This document shows positions 15,779-24,087 of a stretch of DNA of 32,980 nucleotides, one piece after another (position 1 is the first letter of the stretch; each line of letters starts with the position of its first letter). Under the pieces are notes generated by a model. It saw only the letters and a list, made by a program, of their open reading frames with translations, had not been told where the DNA came from and made no database searches. Origin of the DNA: Pseudomonadota bacterium (lineage in GTDB: Bacteria; Pseudomonadota; Gammaproteobacteria; Acidiferrobacterales; Acidiferrobacteraceae). Both the position numbers and the translations under genes were made by a program. The stretch covers positions 1 through 32,980 of the forward strand of contig JAJYQN010000142.1 in assembly GCA_021794595.1 (NCBI GenBank). The letters are read 5' to 3'.

Positions 15779-15973
15779 CGGTTAAGCTCACCCCTGTTAG
15801 CCCCGACCCGGAGCCCGTGGCCCTTCCCGTGGCCCTTTATGCGGATGCCCCACCGAAAGCCCGCGCGTATCCTCACCGGTCTTGTGGGTTCTCAGCTCAA
15901 CCCCCGGCTGGGTACTTGGGCCCGCTCGCTTGAGCGCGGCCTCTTTGGTGGGGACCAATGAGGAGACGCACTT

Positions 15974-16357
15974 ATGTCAAAAATTCACCAGAAGAATTTG
16001 CTCGGGAGTTTGCTGTCGAAACCGGTGATGTTGGCCGCGGTGTTTGCCTGCGCAACCCCCATAGTGGCATTCGCGCAGATGGGTGGGGCAGGATCGTCCG
16101 GATCCGGATCCATGATGGGCGGAAGTTCACACGCCCCAAGCAGCAAACCCATAATGGGGCACACCGGTAAAACCGCAGGGAGCCCATGGGTCAAGTCCAT
16201 CCAAGCGGCCTTGAATCGCAAAGAGCACGCGCACCTCGCGGTCGACGGCAAGATGGGACACGCGACCGAGATCGCCTTGAAGAAATTCCAAAAGACCCAC
16301 GGCCTGAAACCGACCGGGCACCCGAACAAGGCCACCGATCACGCGCTCGGCATGTAA
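15974..16357 (+). CDS. Secreted peptidoglycan-binding-domain protein
   Basis: 127 residues. AGGAG lies nine bases before ATG 15974. A signal peptide (LSKPVMLAAVFACATPIVAF-AQ) is followed by a low-complexity Gly/Ser/Met/His linker (QMGGAGSSGSGSMMGGSSHA) and a PG_binding_1 domain. That domain spans about 70-120: SIQAALNRKEHAHLAVDGKM, then GHATEIALKKFQKTHGLKPT. Such domains anchor exported proteins to the cell wall. It diverges from the cus operon across a 250-base gap, and its Met/His-rich linker hints at metal contact, but that is inference. A strong hairpin follows the stop. No enzymatic domain is visible. Confidence 0.85.
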   Translation: MSKIHQKNLLGSLLSKPVMLAAVFACATPIVAFAQMGGAGSSGSGSMMGGSSHAPSSKPIMGHTGKTAGSPWVKSIQAALNRKEHAHLAVDGKMGHATEIALKKFQKTHGLKPTGHPNKATDHALGM

Positions 16358-16376
16358 AGACGGCGGTTAAAGCACG

Positions 16377-16404
16377 GTGCCGGTCGGCGCAAGCCGCCCG
16401 GCAC
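16377..16404. terminator. GC-rich hairpin with GCAA tetraloop between convergent genes
   Basis: GTGCCGG, one mismatched base, then CGGC pair with GCCG, one base, and CCGGCAC around the loop GCAA, giving 11 pairs capped by a GNRA tetraloop. It lies 20 bases past the peptidoglycan-binding gene and before the 3' end of the convergent RND gene. No T-run follows on either strand, so it may terminate poorly or act as an mRNA 3'-end stabiliser. Confidence 0.6.
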
Positions 16405-16487
16405 GCCTTGCCGATCGCACCCTACGGGGCGGAAAAGACAGGCCGGCGTTACAAATAACCAAAAAAGGCGACCCTCTGCCGCCCTCC

Positions 16488-19400
16488 TCAGGGCTTGCTT
16501 GAATCGACCACATCCCCTTCGTGACTGTGGTCCTTCCCCAGCACCATGTACATCGCCGGTACCACGAACAAAGAAAAGAGTGAGCCGAGGCCAAGACCTG
16601 TGAAGATGACAAGACCCAGGGCAAAGCGAGCGGCCGCCCCGGGCCCCGAGGCCAACAGCAAGGGAATGACGCCCACCATCATAGCGCCCGTGGTCATAAG
16701 AATCGGCCGCAAGCGAATAGATGAGGCCTTTTCGACCGCCGCACGCTTACTAAGCCGTTCCCGTCTTTGAGCCTCGTTTGCGAACTGCACGATCAAAATA
16801 CCCTGTTTCGTTATAAGACCAATCAAGGTAATGAGGCCTACTTCAGTGTAGATATTGATTGTGCCTAGGCCCAAGCTCAAAAATATCAACGCCCCGCTGA
16901 TCGACATCGGAACGGTCACCATAACGATCAAAGGATCCCGGAAGCTTTCGAACTGTGCCGCGAGCAAAAGGTAAATCAAAAGAATAGCCAAAAAGAACGT
17001 GATCAATAGGCCACTTCGGGCATGCATGAACTGCCGCGACTCGCTCGCGTAGTTCACACTAAAGCCCTGGGGGAAAATTCTGTGGGCCTGCACCCGCAAA
17101 TATGAAAGCGCCTGGCCCATGGTGACCCCCGGCATCGGGACCGCCTGAATGGTTGCCGAATTCATCTGCTCGAACTGCGGAAGATATTGCGGCTCGACCT
17201 GGGTCTTGATCGAGACCACGGTCGATAGCGGGACCATGTGACCGCCTGTCGTCTGTAAATAAAAATTCTTTAAGAGCCCGGCGTTGGCCCGAAAGCGGTC
17301 TGAGACCTGCGGGATCACCTCGTAGCTTCGGCCCTTCAAGTCAAAGCGGTTTATGTAATTCCCGCTCAAAAGCGGTTGCAGATTCGCGGCGATCGATTGC
17401 ATGTTCAGACCTAGGGCCGCGGCCATATTGCGATGAATATGCAAAACGACCTGCGGATTATCGTAGCGCAGATCCTTAGCCACGTAGGCAAAAAGGCCGC
17501 TACGCTGCGCGATACCGACCAAACGGCTTGCGACCGCATTGATCTTCTTGTAGCCGGCGCTCGCCTGAATGACAAACTGCACGGGAGGTCCGCCCGCAGA
17601 CCCCGGAAGCGGTGGCTTTTGAAAGACCGCAAGCTGCAATCCGGGGATATGGGACACAGTCTTTTGGATGATCGGTTGGAGCTTCATGGTGCTGATAGAG
17701 CGCTTACTCCAGGGCACGAGGTGCATGCCGGCGATCATGGAGTTGGTTCCAGCCCCGGTCGGCGAGAAGCCCGTGATCATGAAACTCTTATCGTAGACCT
17801 TGAACTTTTTAAAATCGTGAATGATCTGCAGGCCGTACTTACGCAGATAGCCCGGCGTCGCCGTGGGCGGTGCTGTGCCGGCCACGAATATCACCCCCTG
17901 ATCCTCCTGGGGCGCGAGTTCTTGACGGGTCGACACGAATAAAAAATAAACGCTTCCCAACATCACCGCCGCGAACAACAGAGTGACCGGCAAATAGTCC
18001 AGGGTGTTGTGTAGGCGCTTGTCGTAAGAGCTGCGGAGACGCTCGAAGCGCTCATCTATGAAGCGGGCGAGGCCGTGTGGCGGGTTCTGCTTTAGCACTC
18101 GTGACGACAACACCGGCGACAAGGTCAGCGCTACGACCATCGACACAAGGACCGTTGAGACGAGGGTAAAAGCGAATTCCGAGAACAAACTCCCGGTAAG
18201 CCCGCCCATAAACCCAATTGGCGCAAAGACCGCAACCAGGGTCGTCGACATCACGATGATGGGGGTCATAAGCTCGCGCCCGGAGAGCAGCGCGGCATCT
18301 ATGGGAGACCGGCCTTCCTCGATATGGCGATGGATGTTCTCGACAACCACGATGGCATCGTCAACCACGAGGCCAATCGCTAGCACAATCGCGAGCAAAG
18401 TGAGTAGGTTGATCGTAAAATGCATCATCCACATGAGCAGGCCGCCGCCTATGACCGAGAGCGGAATGGCAACCGCCGGGATAAGGGCCGCTCGCAACGA
18501 ACCCAAAAACATCAGAATGACGAGAATCACAACGACCAAGGTGATGCCTATGGTCACGAGAATCTCGTGCAAAGCGGCGGTAATGTAGGTGCTTGCATCA
18601 TAGGGAATACGGGAATGGAGGCCCGGGGGGAACTGGGCCTTGATGCGGGCCAAGGCGTGGCGCACGCCGCGGGCCACGTCCAAGGAATTGGCCGACGGGG
18701 TCGGCTGGATGCCGATGTAGGCGGCTGTCGTGCCGTTGAAAAACGCTTGTGACGTGTAGTTTTGGGCGCCAAGCGTCACGCGCGCCACATCCCGCAGGCG
18801 TACCAAAGTCGGTCCCACGTGCGCTACCACCAGGTTGCGAAAGCCATGAACCGTGGAGAGGCTAGTCGTCGCCCGGATCACTTCACCTATAGTGGCGTTA
18901 CGGGTACGACCGACGGCCGATATGTAATCGTTGCTGGCTAATGCCGCGGCGACCTCTGAGGGATCAACATGCAACGCGGCCATTTTCACAGGGTTTAGCC
19001 AGACACGCATGGCGAACGTGTTGCCGGAACCGGTGCCGGCGGGCACGATCTGAGCTTGGCTCACGCCATGGACCGCGACCAAGCCCGGCTGGACTACGCG
19101 CAGCAAATAATCCGTGATCTGCTGCTGAGTCATGCGATGGCTGTAAAAGGCGATATACATGAGGTCGGTTGAATCGCCGACCGTGACATTGATGATCGGC
19201 AGCTGACTGCCCGTGGGCAATTTATTGACGACCTGTTGGATCTTCGACTGAATGTTGGCGACCGCCGCGTTCGGACTGTAATTCAGCTTCATGTAGGCGG
19301 TGATGGTCGATACGCCCTCGGCGCTCGACGAGGTCATATAGTCGATACCCGGCGCCGAGGCGATAACGCGCTCAAGGGGCGTCGTCAAAAAGCCCTGGAC

Positions 19401-19574
19401 GGTCTGGGGGGTGGCGCCCGGGTACACGGTCGAGACGACCACCGTGGTATTGGTCATCTTCGGGTACTGGCGCACGGTCATACCCACATAGGCGCGCACG
19501 CCCAGCAGGAAGATCATGAGGCTTAAGGCGGTCGCTAAGACCGGACGGCGGATAAAATAATCGGTGAATGTCAT
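16488..19574 (-). CDS. RND multidrug efflux permease (HAE1 family, MexI/MexF-like)
   Basis: 1028 residues. The first helix region MTFTDYFIRRPVLATALSLM and GIDYMTSSSAEGVSTITAYM are hallmark HAE1 segments. The TM4 aspartate pair is in AIGLVVDDAIVVVENIHRHI and the TM10 lysine in GLITKQGILIVQFANE, so the proton relay of AcrB is complete. It exports amphiphilic compounds, solvents or drugs with its adaptor and channel. It is the third gene of an operon read leftward, nine bases after the adaptor stop, with AAGG eight bases before ATG. Closest in feel to MexI/VmeI-type pumps. The substrate cannot be read from the sequence. No lesions seen. Confidence 0.94.
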   Translation of the reverse strand: MTFTDYFIRRPVLATALSLMIFLLGVRAYVGMTVRQYPKMTNTTVVVSTVYPGATPQTVQGFLTTPLERVIASAPGIDYMTSSSAEGVSTITAYMKLNYSPNAAVANIQSKIQQVVNKLPTGSQLPIINVTVGDSTDLMYIAFYSHRMTQQQITDYLLRVVQPGLVAVHGVSQAQIVPAGTGSGNTFAMRVWLNPVKMAALHVDPSEVAAALASNDYISAVGRTRNATIGEVIRATTSLSTVHGFRNLVVAHVGPTLVRLRDVARVTLGAQNYTSQAFFNGTTAAYIGIQPTPSANSLDVARGVRHALARIKAQFPPGLHSRIPYDASTYITAALHEILVTIGITLVVVILVILMFLGSLRAALIPAVAIPLSVIGGGLLMWMMHFTINLLTLLAIVLAIGLVVDDAIVVVENIHRHIEEGRSPIDAALLSGRELMTPIIVMSTTLVAVFAPIGFMGGLTGSLFSEFAFTLVSTVLVSMVVALTLSPVLSSRVLKQNPPHGLARFIDERFERLRSSYDKRLHNTLDYLPVTLLFAAVMLGSVYFLFVSTRQELAPQEDQGVIFVAGTAPPTATPGYLRKYGLQIIHDFKKFKVYDKSFMITGFSPTGAGTNSMIAGMHLVPWSKRSISTMKLQPIIQKTVSHIPGLQLAVFQKPPLPGSAGGPPVQFVIQASAGYKKINAVASRLVGIAQRSGLFAYVAKDLRYDNPQVVLHIHRNMAAALGLNMQSIAANLQPLLSGNYINRFDLKGRSYEVIPQVSDRFRANAGLLKNFYLQTTGGHMVPLSTVVSIKTQVEPQYLPQFEQMNSATIQAVPMPGVTMGQALSYLRVQAHRIFPQGFSVNYASESRQFMHARSGLLITFFLAILLIYLLLAAQFESFRDPLIVMVTVPMSISGALIFLSLGLGTINIYTEVGLITLIGLITKQGILIVQFANEAQRRERLSKRAAVEKASSIRLRPILMTTGAMMVGVIPLLLASGPGAAARFALGLVIFTGLGLGSLFSLFVVPAMYMVLGKDHSHEGDVVDSSKP

Positions 19575-19583
19575 AGGCGGGCC

Positions 19584-20675
19584 TTACGGCTGCATCGCAT
19601 TATTGATCGCAATCGGCATGCCGTTGCGCAATTTCACTTGACCGGCCGTCACGACGGTCTCTCCCGCCTTGAGCCCCCGGCGGATCGCCACCAAACCGTG
19701 GCGCTCGCGGCCGGTCGTCACCACCCGCTGACGCGCAACGAGTTGCGAGTGACCTTTTATCTTCGCGTGCTCTACGACATAGACAGTGTCGCCGTAGGTG
19801 TTATACGTGAGGGCCGCGGGCGGGACGGCGAGCACAGCGCGTGTTCGGCGACTGACGATGCGTATCCGCCCGAACATGCCGGGTCGCAAGGCGCTGTCGG
19901 TGTTTGGCACAACGGCCTGTACCAAAATATTACGAGTCGCTGGGTTCACGGTCGCATCGATCGCGTGCACGAGCCCCGAGAACAACCGGTGCGGATAGGC
20001 ATCGACCGAAAGCTGAACACCCTGGCCGGTCTTGATACGAGCGAGCTCGCCCTGAGGAACGGTGAAATTGGCATAGAGGGTCGCGTAGGATTGGAGATCG
20101 ACAATAGGCGCGCCCGGCGCCAGATACTGGCCTAGGTTGACCTGACGAATACCCAGGATGCCACTAAAGGGGGCACGAAGCGCCAATTCGTTGATGGCGG
20201 CACGGTCGCCTGCGACGCGCGCCACGGCACCGCGATAAGTCGCGACCGCGCTGTCGAACTGCGCGCGACTCGCGGCCTTTTCCCCATAGAGGATCTTTGT
20301 CCGGCGGAGGTTGGCGGCCGCCAAATGGGTCTGGGCGATGTCGTAGGCGAGCTGGGCCTCCTGGGGCTGGTCGTTGACCTGCACAAGGAGCGCCCCGCTC
20401 CGCACGGCTTGGCCGGAATGAAAGGCGATGTCCGTGACTACACCCGGAAGCTGCGCCGTTACCGTGACCCCCTGAATGGCCGCGAGGCTTGCCACGCTGC
20501 GAATGCGTTCATGCCAGAGGACGCGCCGCACCGGGGCCGTCGAAACGGTGACTACGGGCATGCCGCGGGCGCTCATAAATTCATGGATTTTGTAATTCAC
20601 AAACGCCTTCCAGCCGAAAATCCCCGCGAACACCACGGCGAGGATGATGGCGACCAGAATCATGCGTTTTTTCAT
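19584..20675 (-). CDS. RND periplasmic adaptor (MexH-like membrane fusion protein)
   Basis: 363 residues. It has an N-terminal membrane anchor (MKKRMILVAIILAVVFAGIF) and no lipobox. The lipoyl/hairpin domain shows VTAQLPGVVTDIAFHSGQAV, then LRAPFSGILGIRQVNLGQYL, and the beta-barrel SALRPGMFGRIRIVSRRTRA; this order is typical of MexH/VexC-type adaptors. It bridges the permease at 16488-19574 and the channel at 20672-22234. Its ATG overlaps the channel gene stop (ATGA at 20672-20675), so translation is coupled. Intact. Confidence 0.93.
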   Translation of the reverse strand: MKKRMILVAIILAVVFAGIFGWKAFVNYKIHEFMSARGMPVVTVSTAPVRRVLWHERIRSVASLAAIQGVTVTAQLPGVVTDIAFHSGQAVRSGALLVQVNDQPQEAQLAYDIAQTHLAAANLRRTKILYGEKAASRAQFDSAVATYRGAVARVAGDRAAINELALRAPFSGILGIRQVNLGQYLAPGAPIVDLQSYATLYANFTVPQGELARIKTGQGVQLSVDAYPHRLFSGLVHAIDATVNPATRNILVQAVVPNTDSALRPGMFGRIRIVSRRTRAVLAVPPAALTYNTYGDTVYVVEHAKIKGHSQLVARQRVVTTGRERHGLVAIRRGLKAGETVVTAGQVKLRNGMPIAINNAMQP

Positions 20676-22234
20676 GGCTTGTTCCTTTGGGACGTAGCTT
20701 GCGATACGGAGGGGGACGCCGTCTTCTTGGCGGTTGCTTTGGGCGGCCCCAGCAAAGATTGGCTCGGTGGCAGGCGGCCGCCACCTATGGCGGTGTACAA
20801 GGCCACGGTGTCGAGGTAGCGCCGGGCCTCGGCCCGTACGTAGGCGATACGAGCCTGGCTGTAAAGGGCCTCGGTGGTCAAAAGCGACAAGGAATCAATG
20901 GCACCGGCCCTATAGCTTTCTCGAGCGAGGCTTAGCGCCTCGCTCGACGCGCGGTAAGCGGCACGCTCGTCGCTCAAGGCCTGGGCATCATGCGCGAGCG
21001 CCCTTAAGACACCGGCCACCTGTTGAAAGGCACCAAGGACCGTGGACCGATAGGTGGCAAGCGTACCCGCATAGAGATCGATCGCCTCCTGGCGCTGAGC
21101 GCGCAGCGTGCCGCCATGGAAGATTGGAGCCAAGAGGCTGCCGGCCAAGCTCCAGACGTTGCTGGCGCTATTCAAAAAACTTCCGGGCGTCAGACTCTCC
21201 TGACCGAACGTGGCCGTGAGCTGTACGGTCGGGTAAAACTGCGCATCAGCAATTCCTATTTGGGCGTTGGCATAACGAAGCTGCTCGGTCGCGGCACGGA
21301 TATCGGGGCGTTCTTTCACAAGCGTCGAAGGCAAACTCACAGGCAGGGTGCGCGGCAAATAGAGCCGCGAAAGCCGTAGATGAATCGGCCGCCACTGCGC
21401 CGGGAACTCGCCGATCAGCGCCGCAAGGGCATAACGGGCCGTAGCCAACTGCTGCAAAAGGGCGGGCAAAGCGGCCTTGCTTGTGGCTAACTGGCTTTGC
21501 TGGTTGACGACCGACAAATAGGGCACGGCCCCGGCCTTGTACTGCATGGTGGTTAGGGCCAAAAGACGGGCTTCGCTGCGGATGATGCGCTGGGTAGCGG
21601 CGACCTGAGCCTGATCGCTGGCCGCTTGCACGGCGGTCGTCACCACATTGCCGATCAAAGAGAGTTGCGCCGCAAGCAGCTGATCGCGCTGGTAGTTGGC
21701 AAGCGATTCGGCACTATTGTAGATAAGCTTATTGACGCCAAAGACATCCGGGTAATAGCTGACCGAAAGGCCTCCGGTATAAAGAGAATAGATGCCAGCC
21801 CCGGGACCGGTGTGGAAGGCCCCCGAACTCTTCTCGCGGACGGCACCGAGATTACCGTTCACCTGCGGATAAAAGACCCCCTCGTCGGCGGCCACCACGG
21901 CGCGTGCCTGAAGAAGTCGCGCACGATCCGTGGCCAGAGTGGGATTGCGGCGCAGGGCAAGCGCTACCAAATGATCAAGGGGCGCCGACCGAAACGCCGT
22001 CCACCATTCCCGGGGCGGCGACACCCCGTAGCGAAAACGTTGGGCGGCACCCGCCGCACCGCCTGGCGCCGCAGTCGTCTGCGGCTCGTGACGATCGGTG
22101 TAGCGATGAACCGAAGGCGCATGGGGGCTGTGGTAACGCGGGCCAATGGCACAACCGGTTAAAGCCGTAACGCAGAGGGCCGACCAGAACCCCGCGCGCA
22201 AAGACCGTAAACGTCTCAGGCGATGAATTGTCAT
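20672..22234 (-). CDS. NodT-family outer-membrane efflux lipoprotein
   Basis: 520 residues. The N-terminus RRLRSLRAGFWSALCVTALT-GC carries a lipobox (LTGC), followed by AIGPRYHSPHAPSV, the usual start of OprM/NodT lipoprotein channels. Two OEP repeats follow, with GEFPAQWRPIHLRLS, LPSTLVKERPDIRAATEQLR and SYRAGAIDSLSLLTTEALYS as family blocks. It forms the outer-membrane duct for the adaptor and permease downstream. It is the first gene of the operon. The ribosome site at ATG 22234 is weak (GAGGG 12 bases upstream). Upstream is an AT-rich region with a perfect palindrome, probably the control region. No regulator gene adjoins. Confidence 0.93.
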   Translation of the reverse strand: MTIHRLRRLRSLRAGFWSALCVTALTGCAIGPRYHSPHAPSVHRYTDRHEPQTTAAPGGAAGAAQRFRYGVSPPREWWTAFRSAPLDHLVALALRRNPTLATDRARLLQARAVVAADEGVFYPQVNGNLGAVREKSSGAFHTGPGAGIYSLYTGGLSVSYYPDVFGVNKLIYNSAESLANYQRDQLLAAQLSLIGNVVTTAVQAASDQAQVAATQRIIRSEARLLALTTMQYKAGAVPYLSVVNQQSQLATSKAALPALLQQLATARYALAALIGEFPAQWRPIHLRLSRLYLPRTLPVSLPSTLVKERPDIRAATEQLRYANAQIGIADAQFYPTVQLTATFGQESLTPGSFLNSASNVWSLAGSLLAPIFHGGTLRAQRQEAIDLYAGTLATYRSTVLGAFQQVAGVLRALAHDAQALSDERAAYRASSEALSLARESYRAGAIDSLSLLTTEALYSQARIAYVRAEARRYLDTVALYTAIGGGRLPPSQSLLGPPKATAKKTASPSVSQATSQRNKP

Positions 22235-22344
22235 AACGTGGCAAAACCCTCGAGAGCCTTTGGGCTTTTCGCCCCCCTATGGTCGTCAACGCTCAGCATC
22301 ATCCCCGGCCCACGATGTGCGTGGTTAATTAAATGAGTTAATAA

Positions 22345-22356
22345 TTAGCATGCTAA
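22345..22356. promoter_or_regulatory. 12-bp perfect palindrome upstream of the RND operon
   Basis: TTAGCATGCTAA sits inside an AT-rich stretch, about 110 bases before the channel gene start, in a region otherwise GC-rich. AT-rich perfect dyads in this place are typical operators for MarR-type repressors of efflux genes. The regulator is not in the window, so the link is inference. Confidence 0.45.
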
Positions 22357-22546
22357 ATAGCTTAACCGTTCCTCTCATGGCAGCGCAAGACGTGCGCCTA
22401 CGCGCCGCCATCCCCTCGTCCAGTCCTTGGGTAGGGGGACCCAAAATCGCCTCCTGGTCCTATCGGGCTTAACGCCACCGCGAAAAGCCCTCCCGCAGCT
22501 CCCTTCGGCGCTCCCTTTAGGGGTAAGGGGCGAAAGGAAGTTCCCT

Positions 22547-22592
22547 ACCATACTTGCCAAGCCACCATACTTTCTAGCCCGACATGGTATGG
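22547..22592 (+). repeat. Repeated CCATAC sites upstream of gst
   Basis: ACCATACTT occurs at 22547-22555 and 22564-22572 (17-base period), followed by the inverted half GGTATGG at 22586-22592. The set ends 57 bases before the gst ATG and could be an activator or repressor array. No known box is matched. Confidence 0.35.
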
Positions 22593-22648
22593 CGTTTAGG
22601 ATGCGAAGCCTGTGACAATAGAGGTTCACCATGGACAGGAGATCTCAC

Positions 22649-23257
22649 ATGAAGCTATTTTTTGCCCCCGGCGCTTGCTCCCTTGCGGCTCACATCCTCG
22701 TCGAAGAAACAGCGCTTCCTTGTACGCTCGTGAAAGTCGATCTGGCAAGCCACAAAACCGAACACGGTGACGATTATACAAAGATCAACCCCAAAGGTTA
22801 TGTGCCGGCGCTGCAACTCGACAGCGGAGACCTGCTGACCGAGGTCGGGGTCGTCTTACAATACCTCAGCGACCAGAAAAAGGATCTGCACCTCATGGCG
22901 GCGGCCGGTACCCTCGAACGCTACCATCAAATGGAGTGGCTCAATTTTATCGCAACCGAGATTCATAAACAGTTCTCGCCGTTTTTCCGGCCAGATACGC
23001 CAGCCCAAACCAAAGAGCAACACACAAAGCTTCTGGGGCGGCGCTTTAGCTTCCTGTCCGATCATCTCACCAAACAACCCTACTTGGCGGGTCAGGCCTT
23101 CACGGCGCCCGATGCCTACCTCAGCACCGTATTGGGCTGGTCAGACCACGTCAAAATCGACCTCGGCCCGTGGCCGCGAATCACTGACTACCTAGCCCGC
23201 GTGCGAGCGCGCCCGGCCGTACTAAAGGCCCTGAAAAGCGAGGGCCTCATCAAATAG
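22649..23257 (+). CDS. Glutathione S-transferase (beta-class-like)
   Basis: 202 residues. The N-terminal thioredoxin-fold half has MKLFFAPGACSLAAHILVEE, with Cys10 in the place of the beta-class catalytic cysteine. NPKGYVPALQLDSGDLLTEV supplies the cis-Pro and glutathione-binding part. The C-terminal helical domain includes PYLAGQAFTAPDAYLSTVLG. It conjugates or reduces electrophiles with glutathione in the cytosol. ATG 22649 has GGAG seven bases upstream and matches the family start; ATG 22631 is in frame but less likely. It diverges from the RND operon and ends at a strong terminator. Intact. Confidence 0.93.
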   Translation: MKLFFAPGACSLAAHILVEETALPCTLVKVDLASHKTEHGDDYTKINPKGYVPALQLDSGDLLTEVGVVLQYLSDQKKDLHLMAAAGTLERYHQMEWLNFIATEIHKQFSPFFRPDTPAQTKEQHTKLLGRRFSFLSDHLTKQPYLAGQAFTAPDAYLSTVLGWSDHVKIDLGPWPRITDYLARVRARPAVLKALKSEGLIK

Positions 23258-23268
23258 TCTGGGCTCTG

Positions 23269-23306
23269 GGCCCTGGGGCCAGATTCGGCACCGGGGCCTT
23301 TTATTT
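23269..23306 (+). terminator. Rho-independent terminator after gst
   Basis: GGCCCTGGGGCC and GGCACCGGGGCC pair over 12 positions (one G-U, one mismatch) around AGATTC, followed by TTTTATTT. It lies 11 bases past the gst stop, a classic position. Confidence 0.85.
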
Positions 23307-23315
23307 GGCCTATCC

Positions 23316-23344
23316 TTGGTCGAAACGCGACCCTATGTTATAAG
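23316..23344 (+). promoter_or_regulatory. Sigma-70-like promoter for the AIM24-modBC unit
   Basis: TTGGTC (23316-23321), a 17-base spacer and TATAAG (23339-23344) lie between the gst terminator and the AIM24 gene, about 36 bases before its ATG. Both boxes and the spacing fit the consensus reasonably. Transcription through modB and modC from here is inferred from gene spacing. Confidence 0.6.
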
Positions 23345-23380
23345 CGAACGAGGCCGCACAAGAACCCAAAGGGGGCAACG

Positions 23381-24079
23381 ATGTCGGAGCCGGTTCTCAA
23401 AAAAACACTCGTCCGCGACGAGTCATTCGCAGGGGTCACCTACCATATAGAGGGCGAACTCGTACCGGTCTTGCAAATCGTGCTCACCTCGACACCCATA
23501 TTTTTTGAGCATCACATCCTTTTGTGGAAGAGTCCCTCGACACGCATCGGCGTAAAGGCCGTCAAAGGGCTCCTAAAGCGGGCCATCAGCGGCATGCCCA
23601 TCCTTTTGACCTCCGCGACCGGGCCCGGCCAAATCGCCGTAAGCCGCGACGGCGCCGGCCAAATCGTCCCGATCCATCTTCAACCTGGTCAGGCCATCGA
23701 TGTGCGTGAACATCAATATCTCGCGGCCACAGACCAGGTGTCTTACTCGGTGACGCGGATCAAAGGCATCATGAACTGGGTCTTTGGCGGAAACAGCATT
23801 ATCGTGGACCAGTTTCGGGCCGGAACGACCGCCGGGATCGTGTGGGTCCACGGCTTTGGCAACGTCTTCGAGATCGTGCTGGGCCCCGGCGAGTCAATCG
23901 ATCTCGAACCCGGCGGTTGGCTCTATAAGGATCCCGAGGTCGGCATGAAGACTTTGACGCAAAGTCTCAGTTCCGGTCTCTTTGGCAGCGCCGCCTCGTT
24001 CTTTTGGAATCGGCTCACGGGCCCGGGCCGAGTAGGCATCCAGTCGATGTACATACCCACACTCGCAGTCGAGGCCTAA
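23381..24079 (+). CDS. AIM24-family protein (DUF124)
   Basis: 232 residues matching the AIM24/TIGR00266 beta-roll family. Blocks such as FFEHHILLWKSPSTRIGVKA, ISGMPILLTSATGPGQIAVS, FRAGTTAGIVWVHGFGNVFE and VLGPGESIDLEPGGWLYKDP are typical. The family forms a double beta-sandwich with no known catalytic residues; bacterial roles are unproven. A strong AAAGGGGG ribosome site lies five bases before ATG. The stop is only eight bases before the modB GTG, so it appears to share the transcript with molybdate transport, an unusual neighbour. Complete and well conserved. Confidence 0.9.
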   Translation: MSEPVLKKTLVRDESFAGVTYHIEGELVPVLQIVLTSTPIFFEHHILLWKSPSTRIGVKAVKGLLKRAISGMPILLTSATGPGQIAVSRDGAGQIVPIHLQPGQAIDVREHQYLAATDQVSYSVTRIKGIMNWVFGGNSIIVDQFRAGTTAGIVWVHGFGNVFEIVLGPGESIDLEPGGWLYKDPEVGMKTLTQSLSSGLFGSAASFFWNRLTGPGRVGIQSMYIPTLAVEA

Positions 24080-24087
24080 GCCCGGCC

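Larger units (their letters stand above)
22235..22648. other. Divergent control region between efflux operon and gst
   Basis: This gap of just over 400 bases holds a TTAGCATGCTAA palindrome in an AT-rich patch near 22320-22365, a set of CCATAC repeats nearer gst, and otherwise GC-rich sequence. Frames on both strands (for example 22375-22632 reverse) have low-complexity Arg-rich translations and no ribosome site, so no gene is called. Confidence 0.5.

Noticed and set aside
22375..22632. 85-codon reverse frame and a 62-codon forward frame in the gst upstream region
   Set aside because: No ribosome site, no domain, and they overlap likely control sequences.
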